From: Diphasiastrum complanatum
Lineage: Eukaryota > Streptophyta > Lycopodiopsida > Lycopodiales > Lycopodiaceae
Length of the DNA: 64,000 bases
Assembly: GCA_029204225.1 (NCBI GenBank)
Contig: CM055092.1
Span: 15,338,059-15,402,058 of the forward strand
Direction: 5' to 3'
The notes beneath the pieces were generated by a model. That model saw nothing but the letters and a program-made list of their open reading frames with translations. It had not been told where the DNA came from and searched no databases. The translations under genes and the position numbers were made by a program. Shown in pieces: positions 44,576 to 56,949 of the stretch. How positions within the stretch are numbered: position 1 is the first letter of the stretch; every line of letters starts with the position of its first letter.

Positions 44576-46689
44576 GCTTTATTTTCTCACAAATTCTTAG
44601 GCAAAGTTTCAATCAATGTAGCTTCAAGGAGTTGCAATTCTGTATTCAGCTAGCATATGGAGGAAAGGTATATGAAATAATGACTCGGTGATTATGTGCT
44701 CTGATATTAACTCTTAAGAGCCTATGTTTGAAAAAGGTAGAGCTTGCAACACCACTTAGTTCCTGAAGGGCGCATCACAGATGCTTATGGCACGCTTAAC
44801 AACCAGATTTTGTTCTGAAATGCTGGAAATGAGGATATATCAAAAATACTAACAGATGCAACCATTCTATCCAACTCTCTTAACAATGATAAGCCATCAT
44901 TTATGGTTGCTATGTTGCTGGTACAACTAACCTTTAGAAGATAGTACAGCTGTGCTAAATATCTGATGCCAACAAAATTATCATCTACTATTGCTTGATG
45001 TTTAGTACAATTAAATTCTCTCTAGAAATTCAAGAGTGTAGTTTGTAGTTTCCCATAAGTCAAATCTTGTACTGTTTTTGTTTCTTAGCAATTTAAGAAA
45101 GTTCCTTGCATTGATTTAAAGCATTGCCATTCTTGCCATGTTAGTAGTTTTTAACATCACGTTTTTGAACCGCCTTTCTGAAGAAAAATAAAATCCTTAT
45201 TACTGTTTGTATCCCCTGTTATCCACAGCTATCTTCTTTCTTGTACTTGAAAAAGTCTGTTGAATGATGCTATCAAAGTGTTCTGAAGAGATTGGATAAT
45301 AAAATATGCAGAAAACTTTTGACATTGTAACCAACCTTCCAAATCCAAGCATTTTTTATTAGCAATGCCATCAAAGTTGTTTTCTTGTGCGCATGAACAT
45401 GAGTGTGTCAAATTTATGCTCACTTGTTGGGAAATGACTAGGAATAAATGTGCCAAATTTCAAGTCTATTAATTTGATGTGACAATGGACTGCTTATGCA
45501 TCGCATTTAGTGATAGTAAACTTTTTTTATTTGGATCAACGAAAAAATGACTTAGAAGAGACTTTAGTTTAAAACCTTAAAAGGTTTTATGAACAATAAT
45601 GAGCAACAAATATGACTCATTTGTGTTTTTTTTTTTTAATTTTAATTTTAAAAAAAATGCATTAATGCAATGGGTCTATAATGTTTTTGTTTTCTCATTT
45701 TCACATACACGTGTACTAAATTGTCATTGATTTTAATTTTAAGTGATATTTCTAGATTTGCTAATCCAAACAACATATTTCAGCACTTGACATAGGAAAC
45801 TTAAATGCTCATATCTACTGTAATAGAGATCCAAATAGAATCATTTTTTGGACTTCTTGTTATGATCGTATAGGACTTTTATACAATAGATTGTTGTAAA
45901 AAATGTAATGAAAAATAGTGCATACATACAAAGTATTAAAGTTCTCACATGTTTGAGATTTCATGTGTTTGCAATCTACTCAAAATCAATGGCTCAAATT
46001 TTTTGAATGGTTAACACATATATGTGTTTTGGTACTATCAACTCGTGGGATCATAGAGAATCGAACATGAATAAATGGACTTATAAAAATCATGTTTGTA
46101 GAAGGATTTGATGACACTCGTGATAGTTGAGAGATGGATTTTGAAAAAGGGCTTGAATGCACACTTTAAGGACATTTCATTACAACTCTAGTGTGAACAG
46201 TTTATGAATTTGTAGATTTTTTTATTTCACAAATCTTCTTTGATTGCATAAAAAACATGAACAAAAAATTTTGATATATTAGGTGAATTTTGAGCAAGAC
46301 TCTAGAACCAAACATGAAAATTCTTCTTTACGCCTTAAGTTCTTCTTCATGAATCATCATCTTTAGTTTAATTCTTTCCAACAAATCAAGAACTCAGATA
46401 TAGAACAATTTCTCAATTGTCAACTATGCTTGGGGCCACGTAATGTTCTAGTTATAAATCTATTATTGTGTATGTAAATAATATCAAGTTTGTTGCAAGG
46501 TAGTGTAGGATTAATTATTGTTGTGAATCCTAAAGGATTATGAAAATTGCAATACTACCAAAAGTTTGTAATACTCAAGGTTTAGAATAGAATTTTGTGA
46601 GATGTACATTTTATATGGATAATGATGCACATGCTCAAACACATTAATACTTGTTTCAAAATACTATGCCATTTGATACTTAGCATTCC
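44576..46689. other. AT-rich intergenic sequence
   Basis: I see no gene, RNA gene or recognisable element. Confidence 0.45.
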
Positions 46690-47750
46690 AAAGAATAAGC
46701 TAGAAGAAAAGTGAACAATCATAGACGAGATGATATTAGATATCAACGTTTTTGGAGCAAAAGGGAAAAATGTGATAATCTAAAAATAGGAATTTGGATG
46801 CGAGTGACAAAGAACACTTGAGAAGTTGCATCATGAAATTCCCAAGCCATTTATAAAAGGCATTGTGCAAAATGTCCTTACTAAAAAGACACTTTGCCAT
46901 ATAAAAAGCTTGAGTTGTTTGGAGAGCATGTTTGCGAACATTCTGGATGAGAGGTGAAGGGATATGAAATACAAGCAGTAGATAGAGATAATGTGCTAGA
47001 TTATAATGGCCTAGATAGCGATTGTCTGGCGATTGTCTACCGTAACTCTCTACAAACCAATTAATATTTTGCTTGTTTGAAAGGAAATTATGAAAAGGAC
47101 ATCCAAAATTTTAGAGATGGTACCATGTGGCATTATAGAGATATTGAAAGTTCAGCCAATTAGTGAGTCAAACCAACAATTTGAGATTTATCATGATTGA
47201 CGATAGAGGTAGAGTCGTCACAAAAGTTATCAATAGTGATAAGGATGTATCTTATAGAAGTGTGGACCAAATGAGAAAAGATGGTCATGTTGACCAAAAA
47301 AAAATAGATGAGGTGAGGACCAAGAGAGGTAAATAAGGCTAAAACTTTGCCCATGCTAGATTTAATGTAAAGGAAAACTCCATATTAATGACATAAACCA
47401 AGAGAGAGATTTGGGAAAAAACCTTGACTAACACCACATTGAAGGGAGAAAAGAGAGGTAAACAACCCAATTATATCAAAAGAGAGTAGGTGCTCCAGAG
47501 TACAAAGTTTTGATGAGGGACATAAAATAGGAAGGGAGCACCATTTTTTTTTTGCAAAAGTAGAAGAGCTGGTTCCAATAAATAAAATCAAATGCTTCAA
47601 TCTATTTGGCCAAGAATCCCATCTACCATTGCTCCTTCAAAACACATTGACGTGTTTTATCACTTTGTGAGGGAACATGGTTGATAATAGTAAGGTGCTA
47701 TTGTGGAAATGTGACACTTTAAAGGACGTTGCTGGTTTTTTTTGGCCAAG
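46690..47750 (-). mobile_element. Old L1-like LINE relic, minus strand
   Basis: Translated in shifting frames, the minus strand shows weak but ordered reverse-transcriptase features. From right to left these are FDFIYWNQLF followed by LIKTLYSGAP (motif A region and after it), CGVSQGFF (motif B), VNHDKSQIVGL, and a zinc-region-like HIFPFC near 46760. The order matches plant L1 ORF2. It is heavily mutated and seems unrelated in detail to LINE copies 1-3. There is no endonuclease or tail. Confidence 0.55.
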
Positions 47751-48609
47751 GTAGTACAAAAGAAGTCTTCATAGTGCAAAAAAGGATGGGCATATTATCT
47801 TTGAGAATTTAAATTTTGTACAAATGGATGTCTTATGCAAAGTATTCGTCAAGAAATGCAATTTTGTTAGTGTTGTGAAACTTTGAGGTAGTTGACCACT
47901 ACCCTCATTGTGGCTTGGAGTGCTTTATTGGTCAAGGCATCTAGAAAAGTCCCATCTTATGTCTTCTATCTCTTGGCCTTATAATCTATGAATGCCAACA
48001 TTTCGGTTAGTTTAACAATCGGTGATTCGCATTGATCTACTAGATGTTGTTCCACTTGGATCTACTTGGATTTGCTTGGATCATAAGATGACTGAACTGT
48101 TGTGATTGCTGAACAGGAGGAAAGAGTGTGGTGTGTTGGGTCTTCTGCTTGATGTTGCTATGGTGAACAAGGTGAATGTGAAAAGGGGAGGGGATGTTAG
48201 AAAAAGAGAGAGAATAAGACGGAGACCTAAAGAAGGTGGGTCGTTCATCAGATTTTTATAGCTTGTCTAAAATGCAGATAAGAGGGGAATTACCAGGAAC
48301 GGTAAATTTTCTTAATTATTTCTATTCTAAAAGAATGAAAAAATTAAGAATGTCGCAAAAGGAAAATACGATGTAAAACAAGTAAGTAAGAAATAGGCCC
48401 TTTGATTTATTTTTTTCGAGCTTCTACTGTTTTTTGAATGATAAAATACATTGGAAGTGGTGCCTTTCATTCCTTGTCCTACATGGCAGCTCTGTCTAAG
48501 CGTTGTTGCTATTTTTCTTGGTTCTTTCAAATTTGTGTGGAAATCATCTACACAAACTGCTATGGAGTAGAGCCTGTAGATGTTTTGTTTCTAGGATAAG
48601 ACTGAGCAA
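47751..48609. other. Intergenic sequence
   Basis: I see no gene. Confidence 0.4.
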
Positions 48610-50215
48610 TCAAAGTACAATACTTTGGACCTTACTTGATCCTATTAATGAATCACAAGAGGGATTGATTGATACTATCGAATGCAAATTCATCTCTAAC
48701 TTTGCAGGAGGTTTCCAATTTCTGCTTGACCTTCTAAGCTTTTCCTGTTCGCTAGATTCGGGAGTATCTCCCTTCTTAGCCTCACCTGTAACTGATAAGT
48801 ACCACTTAGGTACTCTCTTAGGAATTTCAGCATCGAACTTGCCTTTTTCCATTGGATCTTCTACATCAAGATCCACTTCTTTCTTGACCTGTACTTTCGC
48901 TCCCTCATCAAAAGGTTCAATGATTACTTCAGATTGTTCACCTTGATCCATCTCGTCAAATGTAGCATCCCTAGAAATCACAAGCTTTTGTGCATTTGTA
49001 TCGTACATCTTGTATGCCTTGGCCTTCTCATCATATCCAAGAAAAATACACTTGACAGCTTTTGCATCCAATTTTCTTCGTTTCTCATCAGGAATATGAG
49101 CATAAGCATCACAGCGAAATACTCTCAAATGAGAAATATGAGGTTTCTTTCCAATAAAAGCTTCATGAGGTGTCTTACCTTCCACATATTTTGTAGGACA
49201 CCGATTCAGGATGTGTGTAGCTGTGCTGCAAGCTTCTGCCCAAAATGTGTTTGGCATACCCTTGCTTTTGAGCATTGCCCTGGCCATCTCAACAATGAAT
49301 ATGTTCTTTTGCTTTGCAGCTCTGTTTTGCTATGGTGAATAAGGTATTGTAGTCTGCCTCTTGATCCCTTGATCTTTGCAAAAATCAATAAATTCTATCG
49401 AAAAGGATTCACCACCTCCATCAGATCTCAAAGTCTTGATGAAACATCATGTTTGCTTTTCAGCTAATGCCTTGAGTTCCTTGAACTTAGCAAAAGCATC
49501 TCATTCCTTGCTGATGAAATAAATCCAAATGCATCTGCTATAATCATCAATGAAGGTAATAAAGTAAGAGTAGTCACTAAGAGATCTAGTTTGCATTGGT
49601 CCACATAGATCACTGTGGACAAGATTTAGGATGCCACTGGCTCTCCTTGTTCCACTTTTGGAAACCTTTCTCTGTGTTGTTTTTCAAAATGCAACCTTCA
49701 CAGATTTTTCTTTCAAAAGAAATATCAGGCAATCCAATAACTAGATTACCTCGTTTGAGAATCTGTAGACGTTGAGCACTAGTATGACCAAATCGTTGAT
49801 GCCAAAGATCACTTTGACTATCAACAATGCTTACCATAGCTTGAGTAAAAGATCTTGCATTCAATTTGTAGAGTCGATTTCCGTTGACTCTAGCTCCTAT
49901 AGCAATCACTTTGTAGTGATTCTTGATGTCCTTGACGAGACATTTGTCGCTATCAAACTCAGCCTTGAGTTGTTGATCAACCATCGTCCCAACTGACAGT
50001 AGATTATTAGCCAAACCAAGTACATATTGCACATTACTTATCCGCTTTATCATCCCGCTGGCTAGCTTCACTGGTACCACTCCAAATCCTTTAATAGGTA
50101 GCAATTGGCCATCAACTTGTCCAACTTCATTGCCATTGTGGATTTTCTTGAATTTTGAGAAGAAAAATAAGATAGTTTTTAGCAACAGAGACATGAGAAT
50201 CTCTGTCAATGCCAC
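48610..50215 (-). mobile_element. Ty1/copia fragment, minus strand (protease end to integrase end)
   Basis: Reading right to left it has protease-adjacent sequence (HNGNEVGQVDGQLLPIKG), the GAG-pre-integrase zinc region (LWHQRFGHTSAQRL with CEGC; 49850-49690), a gap in the integrase core with shifts (49600-49340), then the integrase C-terminal part (MPNTFWAEACSTATHILNRC, RKLDAKAVKCIFLGYDEKA). It lacks gag, RT, RNase H and LTRs. The protein is related to the outer copia (52967-62419): both carry NG(N/D)EVGQ(V/A)DG. Confidence 0.85.
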
Positions 50216-50997
50216 GAGTAAAATAAAACTTGCACAAATTGGAGACGATTGGTCTTCAACTACCTATGATGACTCAACCATAAAGGCTCACTATGTGCAG
50301 AGCACATATATCATTAATCGGGGTCATGCTTTAGCGACCATTGATTGTGGCAATGCCACTCTTTGTGAACAAGAAGTTTAGGAAGAAGACCCAATCAATA
50401 TAACCATAAACTCCACTGATATCAACACTCCCATTCTGCCCTTGTACATGATAGATGCACTCCCTGTTGAGTGGATACCTGAACACACTTTTTCTACTGA
50501 AGTATCCACCAGTGAGGATGACGTTCTTATTTTGGGAGAAGATATCTAACGACCAGCTTATCTACTTGCTAAATCCAGAGAGATTAGGAAGACGTCGTAT
50601 ACCGAAGGAAATTAAACTTCTTTCACCTTTGGCCATGGTACAACATTCACAATTGAAAAACTCTCGTGTATATAGACCTAAGTTAAAAGTATATCAATGG
50701 GAAGTACATAATGGTGAAGTCCTCAATCATATCCAACGACCCTCTACTGTGACAATCAAAGTGCCATTGCACTATCTCTGAATATGAGATTCCACTCCCG
50801 AAGTAAGCATATTGAAATCCGATATCAGTATCTTAGAGAGAAAGTGCAAATCCAGAAAATTTCTTTGGTTTACTGTAGGACAGAGTTACAAGCAACATAT
50901 TACTTCACAAGGCTCTAACAAAGGAGCATCATCTCAGATTTAACAACCTACTATATCTGAAGATCAAATTTTTTCAAGATCCACATTAAGGGGGAGT
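50216..50997 (+). mobile_element. Ty1/copia RNase H end fragment, plus strand
   Basis: Clear homology starts near 50738 with LYCDNQSAIALSLNMRFHSR, then SKHIEIRYQYLREKVQIQ, the C-terminal part of copia RNase H. Sequence 50216-50737 on the same strand has broken frames without clear domains. The polypurine tract TTAAGGGGGAG ends at 50997 and is followed by an LTR start. Confidence 0.75.
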
Positions 50998-51482
50998 GTT
51001 GGAATTCATGCTCAATTCCATCAGGTAATGAGCATCCTGAAACTTGTTCATACCTATTCAGAAAAAACCACAAAAAAAAGGAAGGATCGAATTTTCCCTA
51101 ACAAAAGATCGAATTTTTTCTAACAAAGGATCGAAAAATTCCATCCCAATGTTAATCCCATCAAAGAGAAATTTTTTGACCCTAGATTGAATCGGATCAA
51201 GACGAAAAATATCCGGACGTCTTCGACCCTAGATTGGATCGGATTGGGTCTGATAAAGCCGGCGTCTTCGACCGATCAGACCGGATTGGGTCTAATAAAT
51301 CCGACCCTGTGTATAATTTTTTGACCCTTAGTTAATTTGTCAATACTGTTAAAATCCGATCCACTTATCATTAAATAACAATGGACTTCCATGGAACTGT
51401 AAATAGATTATCTTAGGGCTTTAATGCATTGTTTATCTGACATCCAGTGGTGTCAACGCCCTGACAGGCATATTGTGTAACA
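50998..51482 (+). repeat. Probable copia 3' LTR
   Basis: It starts TGTTGGAATTC right after a polypurine tract. I place the end at GTGTAACA (51482), which gives TGTT...AACA ends, but this is a guess without a partner copy. It has internal GACCCTAGATT(G) repeats (about 51179 and 51226). Confidence 0.45.
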
Positions 51483-52366
51483 ATGTACAAGTAATATTTT
51501 GCAACATTGATGAGTGACTATGTAGACTTATGTAGAATTAGCTAGCTAGTAGTTCTGATTATCTAGATATCAACGATTTTAGTTGAAGGTTGAGCACTTT
51601 ATTGTTCTACGGGCAACTTCAAGCTTTTGTACTCACATTTCAGATTTTAATCTGGGTGCATTTTTGTCTACGTTTGGTTCCAATTTTAAATGCAATATTC
51701 ATTTCATCTTGAACTCGTAGTGGGTAACTAATGCACTACTAATCTATCTCCATCTGCTCACCACTTCTGCTGCTCACCACACATTTCCATCAAATTCTGA
51801 CATGTCAATGGTGCACCTCATGGTAAGTGGTCCAAACTCTGGTACATTAAAAAATATAACAAATATTTTTGGATACTAATAAGCTAGGTAGCTTGAAAAT
51901 GAAATACATGAGTAGTGTTATCGAGAGTAGTATTGTTGGTCTAGGCATTGAAAACATTGAAGAATATTCGCAAGGAGATTCAAGAAAGTTCAAAAGAAAG
52001 TGACCCATTTACATAATAGTAAAGAGAAATCTTCAACTCCACCATCTTGATTATTGTGAATAAAAGTACAAAGATGGATTACCTTCCCCAGGAGCTTAAA
52101 CATTTGTCAATAGAAATCAAGAATTAGATTAGTGATAAAGACTAATATTCAAATAGTCACAAACTTGGGCATGATATCAGAATGAAAGAAGATATTTTAG
52201 AAGACAAGAATTATGAGAAAAATGCATGACAAAGCATACATAAAATAAAATATATCAATGATCTAAAATAATTGTTCAATGGTTAAAAACTAGCTTTATC
52301 TAAAGTGTGTGATTATACAAATCAAGCTAAGTTTGTCTTCGGATTTGAGAAAAGTTTTTACACTTG
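51483..52366. other. Unassigned AT-rich sequence
   Basis: I see no gene. Its right part could belong to the LTR of the minus-strand copia that starts at 52820. Confidence 0.35.
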
Positions 52367-52420
52367 GTGAACCTAGGACCTCCCCCATTATAGTGGGGTG
52401 CTCTGCCACTGATGTACCTG
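52367..52420 (-). repeat. tRNA-like (SINE-head-like) sequence
   Basis: The minus strand reads TCAGTGGCAGAGCACC (like a D-arm/A box), then CCCCA-CTATAA-TGGGG (a possible anticodon stem) and TAGGTTCACC (B-box-like). There is no acceptor stem, and the T-arm does not pair well, so it is not a functional tRNA gene. A tRNA-derived SINE piece is the likely source. Confidence 0.35.
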
Positions 52421-52789
52421 TCCATTTGTTTTCCAAGTGTGTTGTGCAAGGGCTATAGCCTTCACACTTTCTAGCATGATTTGTGCTTATGCTCTCATTA
52501 GCATCTAATAAATTGATGAAGTCCTGATATACTATGAGAATCTAATCAAAGTCGTAGTGGACACTTTTGCTAATTTATTAGCTCATCTTTTAAGTAGCTA
52601 AGTTTGCAACATTGTGGATGTCAATTTTTCACTTCAGCTAGAATTTTAGACATTTTGATATTGAGCATTTGAAATACATTGATAGTTGCAGGTAATTAAT
52701 TGTCAAGGTATGTCAAAAGTCATTTTGACACTTGATTATTCTTCTCAAAACTAGTGGCAATTGAGCAGTTGAAGCTTATCCCTTTTAAC

Positions 52790-52966
52790 TATATGTTTGG
52801 GATAGCATTGAGCTTCAACACTCTCCCTTAATGTTATTTCAAACATATGAACTTCACATTCATTAACTGTGAACTTTTGTTTATGTCTTTTGGACCTGGC
52901 TTTGTAAGAATGTTGGCAAGCATATCTTTTGTTTGATAGTATTCAAGATGTATCACTCATTCATCC
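52790..52966 (-). mobile_element. Older copia, RNase H end and LTR start (left part), minus strand
   Basis: The minus strand reads EYYQTKDMLANILTKPGPKD, the end of copia RNase H, then a purine tract (TTAAGGGAGAG) and an LTR start TGTTGAAGCTC at 52820 going left. It stops exactly at the target duplication CATCC (52962-52966) of the outer copia and continues at 62420. Confidence 0.75.
52962..52966 (+). other. Target-site duplication CATCC (left)
   Basis: CATCC directly before the LTR at 52967; CATCC also follows the other LTR at 62420-62424. Confidence 0.9.
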
Positions 52967-53246
52967 TGTTAGAAATCAATGATAAACTTCATTGTTACAT
53001 TTCTTAGTTACTGTTCACGATGTACTTTATTATTGATAGTTATTACCAACTGTAACTAGACGTAGGCTAGTCTAGTAGTCTACTCCTAAGGTTTCTCTCT
53101 CTCTCTATCAGAGTTCAGGGTTTATATGTACATTCTACATTCAATATGAAGTTAGTGTGATAGAATGATATTGCGTTTTTCTTCCGTCTCTTTACTTGGT
53201 GATTGCTTATGGTAAATGCTTGACGTTGTATATCTGATTGTTGACA
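52967..53246 (+). repeat. Outer copia 5' LTR
   Basis: It starts TGTTAGAAATCAATG and ends ATTGTTGACA; 280 bp. It is about 24 bp longer than the 3' LTR because of small indels near 53130 and 53180. Confidence 0.92.
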
Positions 53247-53258
53247 TGGTATCGGAGC
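53247..53258 (+). other. Outer copia primer binding site
   Basis: TGGTATCGGAGC directly follows the LTR and differs by one base from the initiator tRNA-Met complement. Confidence 0.85.
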
Positions 53259-54127
53259 TACGATAGTCCTACGTGCCTGATCAGTGGATACAACTTGTCA
53301 CAAGCTCCGCAACGAAGTGAGAAAGTCCTTCACGGAAGGTGAAAGCTTGGAGAGACAAAAACGGTTGGAAGAAATCCTTCTTGGTGTATTTTGCAGGTTT
53401 TGGAGCTCACAGTTATTAGTGGGGAACGAAGACACAGTCCCAGACGCATCGAAAAGGCCAGGGCTGCATCAGATAGATTGAAAATTTGTTGAGTGATTGA
53501 AAATCTGTTGAGTGAAAAAAGTTTTACGATATTTTTTGTTTTTTTAAGTCTTTGAAAATGCCATTTGTCAGAGAGTTGTGCAAAGAAATCTCTCATCTGT
53601 TTGTTTGGGGTACTGCAAATCACACCAGATAGTGTCTAGTACTGCCATTCAGAGTTTTGAGACTTCATACTTTTCACATTATTGATCTCTGTTTGTTTGA
53701 ACAATCACTTGCTTCAAAATCTTTGCAAAGAGGAGGTGACATAGCCGCCGCGCCGAAGTGGGGAACCTAGAATATTCCCTCTAAAAGTTCTTATATTCTC
53801 TCTATTTTTTATATCCGTATTAATATCGGATCCAAGCGCGCTAGTTGAAGAGAAACCCGAGCAGTCACACATTCGCGCTCCAGTTCGATATCGCATGTCC
53901 GTACCAATATCGGATTCAAGTGCACGAGCTAAAGAGAATCCCAAGCAGTTGTACATCTGTGCTCCAGTCCGATATCGCATGTCCAATATCGGATCCACGT
54001 GCGCAAGTCAAAGAGAATCCTGAGCAGTCATACATCCACGCTCCATTTCGATATCAGGTGTACAACTAGAAAAATATACAGTTCTGTGGTGTGGTAAATT
54101 TCTTGATCCGAAATCATTTATCCAGTA
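53259..54127 (+). other. Outer copia leader
   Basis: About 870 bp of untranslated leader. Near 53810-54060 a unit built on ATATCGGATCCA(A/C)G(C/T)GC and GAGAATCC(C/T)(A/G)AGCAGT is repeated about three times, alternately complete and partial. Confidence 0.6.
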
Positions 54128-55322
54128 ATGGCAACTCTAAGTGAGAGTGTCCTTAATGAGTCAAGCATATTGGAAGGAGTCGGGAACTATGTAGTTTGAA
54201 AATTCAAACTGAAAAACATTTTGATGGAAAAAGAGCTATGGGGGATCGTGACAGGTGAAGAGACAAGGCCAATGATTGAAGAAGACTAGAGGACATTCGA
54301 TAGGAGAAAATGGAAAGCACAAAATTTCATCAACTTATCAGTTAGAGATGCAATCATTCCCTACATTTCGGATTCAGAAGGACCAAAAGAAGCATGGGAT
54401 ACATTGGAGGCATTGTTTGAGACCACCAACACATCTCGAGGGCTATTATTAAAGACGAAGCTGCACACATTGCAAATGGATAATGGTGCAATTATTGTTG
54501 ATCACCTACTGAAGATCAAAGAGATTCGTGACCAATTAGCAGCAGTCGGAGAGCGAGTTCATGATTGTGAGATCGTGCAATTGACATTGAATAGTTTGAG
54601 TGAGTCACATCAGATGTTTGTGACAAGTATAGCCACATGGGAAAATCTTTCAACCTATGAAGAGTTAGGTGGATTGCTCTTGCTGGAAGAACAATGTCAA
54701 GAGAACTTGAATCATCGCAATAGGGGATTTGATCAGCTCTTGCAGTCAGAGGACCTGGTGGCAGATTTGGTCGTGGAAGACACCAATTAAGAGGTGGAAA
54801 CTCAAATCATGGATCATTCCAACAATTTCAAGAACAATCCAATGATGGCTTGAATCAAGGCAATTGGAATCAAGGCCGAGGTCAAGGACGTGGCTATTCC
54901 AGGAAAATAAACCTAGAAATTGTAAGTACTACAATAAATTTGGCCACTGAAAGCATGAATGCTTCAAGAAACAAAAGGAGATGGAACAAAGAAAAGACAA
55001 ATGGCAAGCGAAAAATTATGCTGATCAACATCAATTTGATGATTATTATTATGAAGACAATTATGCTGATCAATATCAATACGATGATGATCAGTATGAA
55101 GATGATACAAGTGAGAGTTCAAAATTATTCATTACAACATTAATGACAAGTGATGAAGCCAAGGATACTTGGTACATTGATAGTGGTGCATCCAAGCACA
55201 TGACTTCAAGGAAAGAGTGGTTTTCAGAACTCAAGCAAACTCACAATGGTGATGAAGTTGGACAAGCCGATGGCAAATTGCTATCTGTTAAAGGAGTTGG
55301 AGTGGTACCAGTGAAGTTAGAG
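54128..55322 (+). pseudogene. Outer copia gag and protease start relic
   Basis: Gag starts at 54128 (MATLSESVLNESS), close to the inner copia gag. Stops at TGA (54197-54199) and TAG (near 54288) follow, then a long open part (EALFETTNTSRGLLLKTKL) to 54790. The zinc knuckle near 54925 reads CKYYNKFGH-stop-KHEC: the second Cys is Tyr and a Trp codon became TGA. The protease motif WYIDSGASKHMTS is intact near 55170. The frame is cut at about 55322 by the inner element. Confidence 0.85.
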
Positions 55323-55593
55323 TTAGAATTAAAGTTAGAATCACTGTGTGACTGTAAGTGGGTCCTATCAGTGGATAAGGATCAGTTGGCCTCACCACGA
55401 GGCAAGTCGACGGGACACGCGTCCCGCCAACGGCAACCTGGGTCATGCATGGGTTGCCTAAGTGAACAACTATATGTACAGTGTAATTTCATTTTGAGAA
55501 ATACAGTTGCTATGTGAGCTTGTTGAGGAGAGTGATTTTCTGTCTGTGTTACTGTGTAGCATGATCTGTGTTCCTGTGCAAAGCAAATTCTAA
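55322..55593 (+). repeat. Inner copia 5' LTR with non-TG/CA ends
   Basis: It starts GTTAGAATTAAAG and ends CAAATTCTAA, two bases before the primer binding site. The ends form an 8-bp perfect inverted pair TTAGAATT/AATTCTAA. Its first bases are repeated at 61137-61185 after the pol gene. The start is uncertain by about 3 bases. Confidence 0.8.
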
Positions 55594-55595
55594 GC

Positions 55596-55608
55596 TGGTA
55601 TCAGAGCC
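55596..55608 (+). other. Inner copia primer binding site
   Basis: TGGTATCAGAGCC exactly matches the initiator tRNA-Met 3'-end complement. Confidence 0.92.
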
Positions 55609-56949
55609 GTACATGGAGTGTACACAGTGCAATGTCGTCATTGAAGAGAGCTTCAGGAGAACTGTCTTCTGAGAGTTCGGGGTTTTACGGCGGGTTGAAG
55701 ACGGAAAGAGAAGCACTGGTACACGGTTTCTAATTTATAGAGGCTTGCTAAGCTCAGCAGAGAGATTATTAGCCTGTGCATAGCATCAGACAGGGAAAAA
55801 TTTGGTGAAAATTTGACAATTTTGAAGCCAGCTGAAAATTGAAACCGGACTTGGGGTTACGGTTTTTATACATAACTGGTGATTTCTTCGTTGTTTGTCC
55901 ACCGTTTTGGATGCCGTAAGGACAGGAAGGAAGCTAATCACACAATCTTTTTTATTTTTGACGAATTTTTTCAACAAAAAAGAGATTCGTCAATCAGCCA
56001 TTGAGAGATTTTGAGGTTTATGTTAGAGATTTGTCTCCAGACAATTAACCTAGCAGATTTGCAGTAAAAAGGTGAAAAAGCCACTTTGTCAAGTTGAGCT
56101 AAAATCATTGTTTCTCCATGGAATTTCCTGACTGAACACTCTATAGTCATGGATTCAGTAGGGCGACGCTGATCCAGGCCTCAGATCATGCTCAAAACGA
56201 TCCACAGGAGAGCTTGATCTGATGTTTTTGAGAGAAGGGAGGCGCGGTCGCAGGCAGGGAAGTCGCGGGCAGTTCGCGTGCCCAACACGATGAAGAACTC
56301 AGTGTACAAGCTCTTAGCGTATGCAGGAGTTTGGTTCGATGCCCAGATGTACTTTGAACCTTTAGATGAGGTGTCAAGTGAATCAACGGTCCAGAATCTG
56401 TGATGGGAGAGAAATTTGAACCACAAGATTTGGTTCAACCATTGGATGAGCTTTAAACAGGGTCCTGAAGAATTGAAGTGCATTCTGGCCTTCAAATTCA
56501 TTAAAAAATTTCATACTGAAAGTTGAGTTGGGTCCCTTCACAAGTGAAGAGTGAAGTTTCTTCAATGTGAAGAAACAGTTCAAAAGCTAGAAAAGTTCCT
56601 ATTTTTGGGTCCTTTGCCCGTTTTGACCCAAACGAAAGGCTATAACCTCCAAACGAAGGGCACCTAGACTGTACCTGCAAGTACGGTACAGCAAAACAGA
56701 GCGGTTGCAGCGGAGAAAGTGTTCGGAGTATGCCAAAAGTAGTTTCAGCATTCCACTGGGCATGTTGTTGGGAATTGACGACTGAGTGCATTTTGGAAGG
56801 CGACGCCGATTTAGCTTTCAAATTGGTGGAAAAGCGGCGAGTGTCCTGGTAAGAAAAAAAGTGCAGGTCATTATTTTCAACTTCTGACATCACTGTTGGC
56901 CTTGACATACTATTCTTAGCCTAAGGCAGAAGTTTTAAGCAGTTTTGCG
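55609..56949 (+). other. Inner copia long leader
   Basis: About 1.34 kb between the primer site and the gag start has no long + strand frame. Open frames on the minus strand (for example 56908-56501) have no recognisable domain and are probably chance. Confidence 0.55.

Noticed and set aside
52367-52420. Functional tRNA gene
   Set aside because: No acceptor stem and a poor T-arm; at most a tRNA-derived repeat.
56501-56908. Minus-strand gene in the inner copia leader
   Set aside because: No domain, no start context, and it overlaps a transposon leader.
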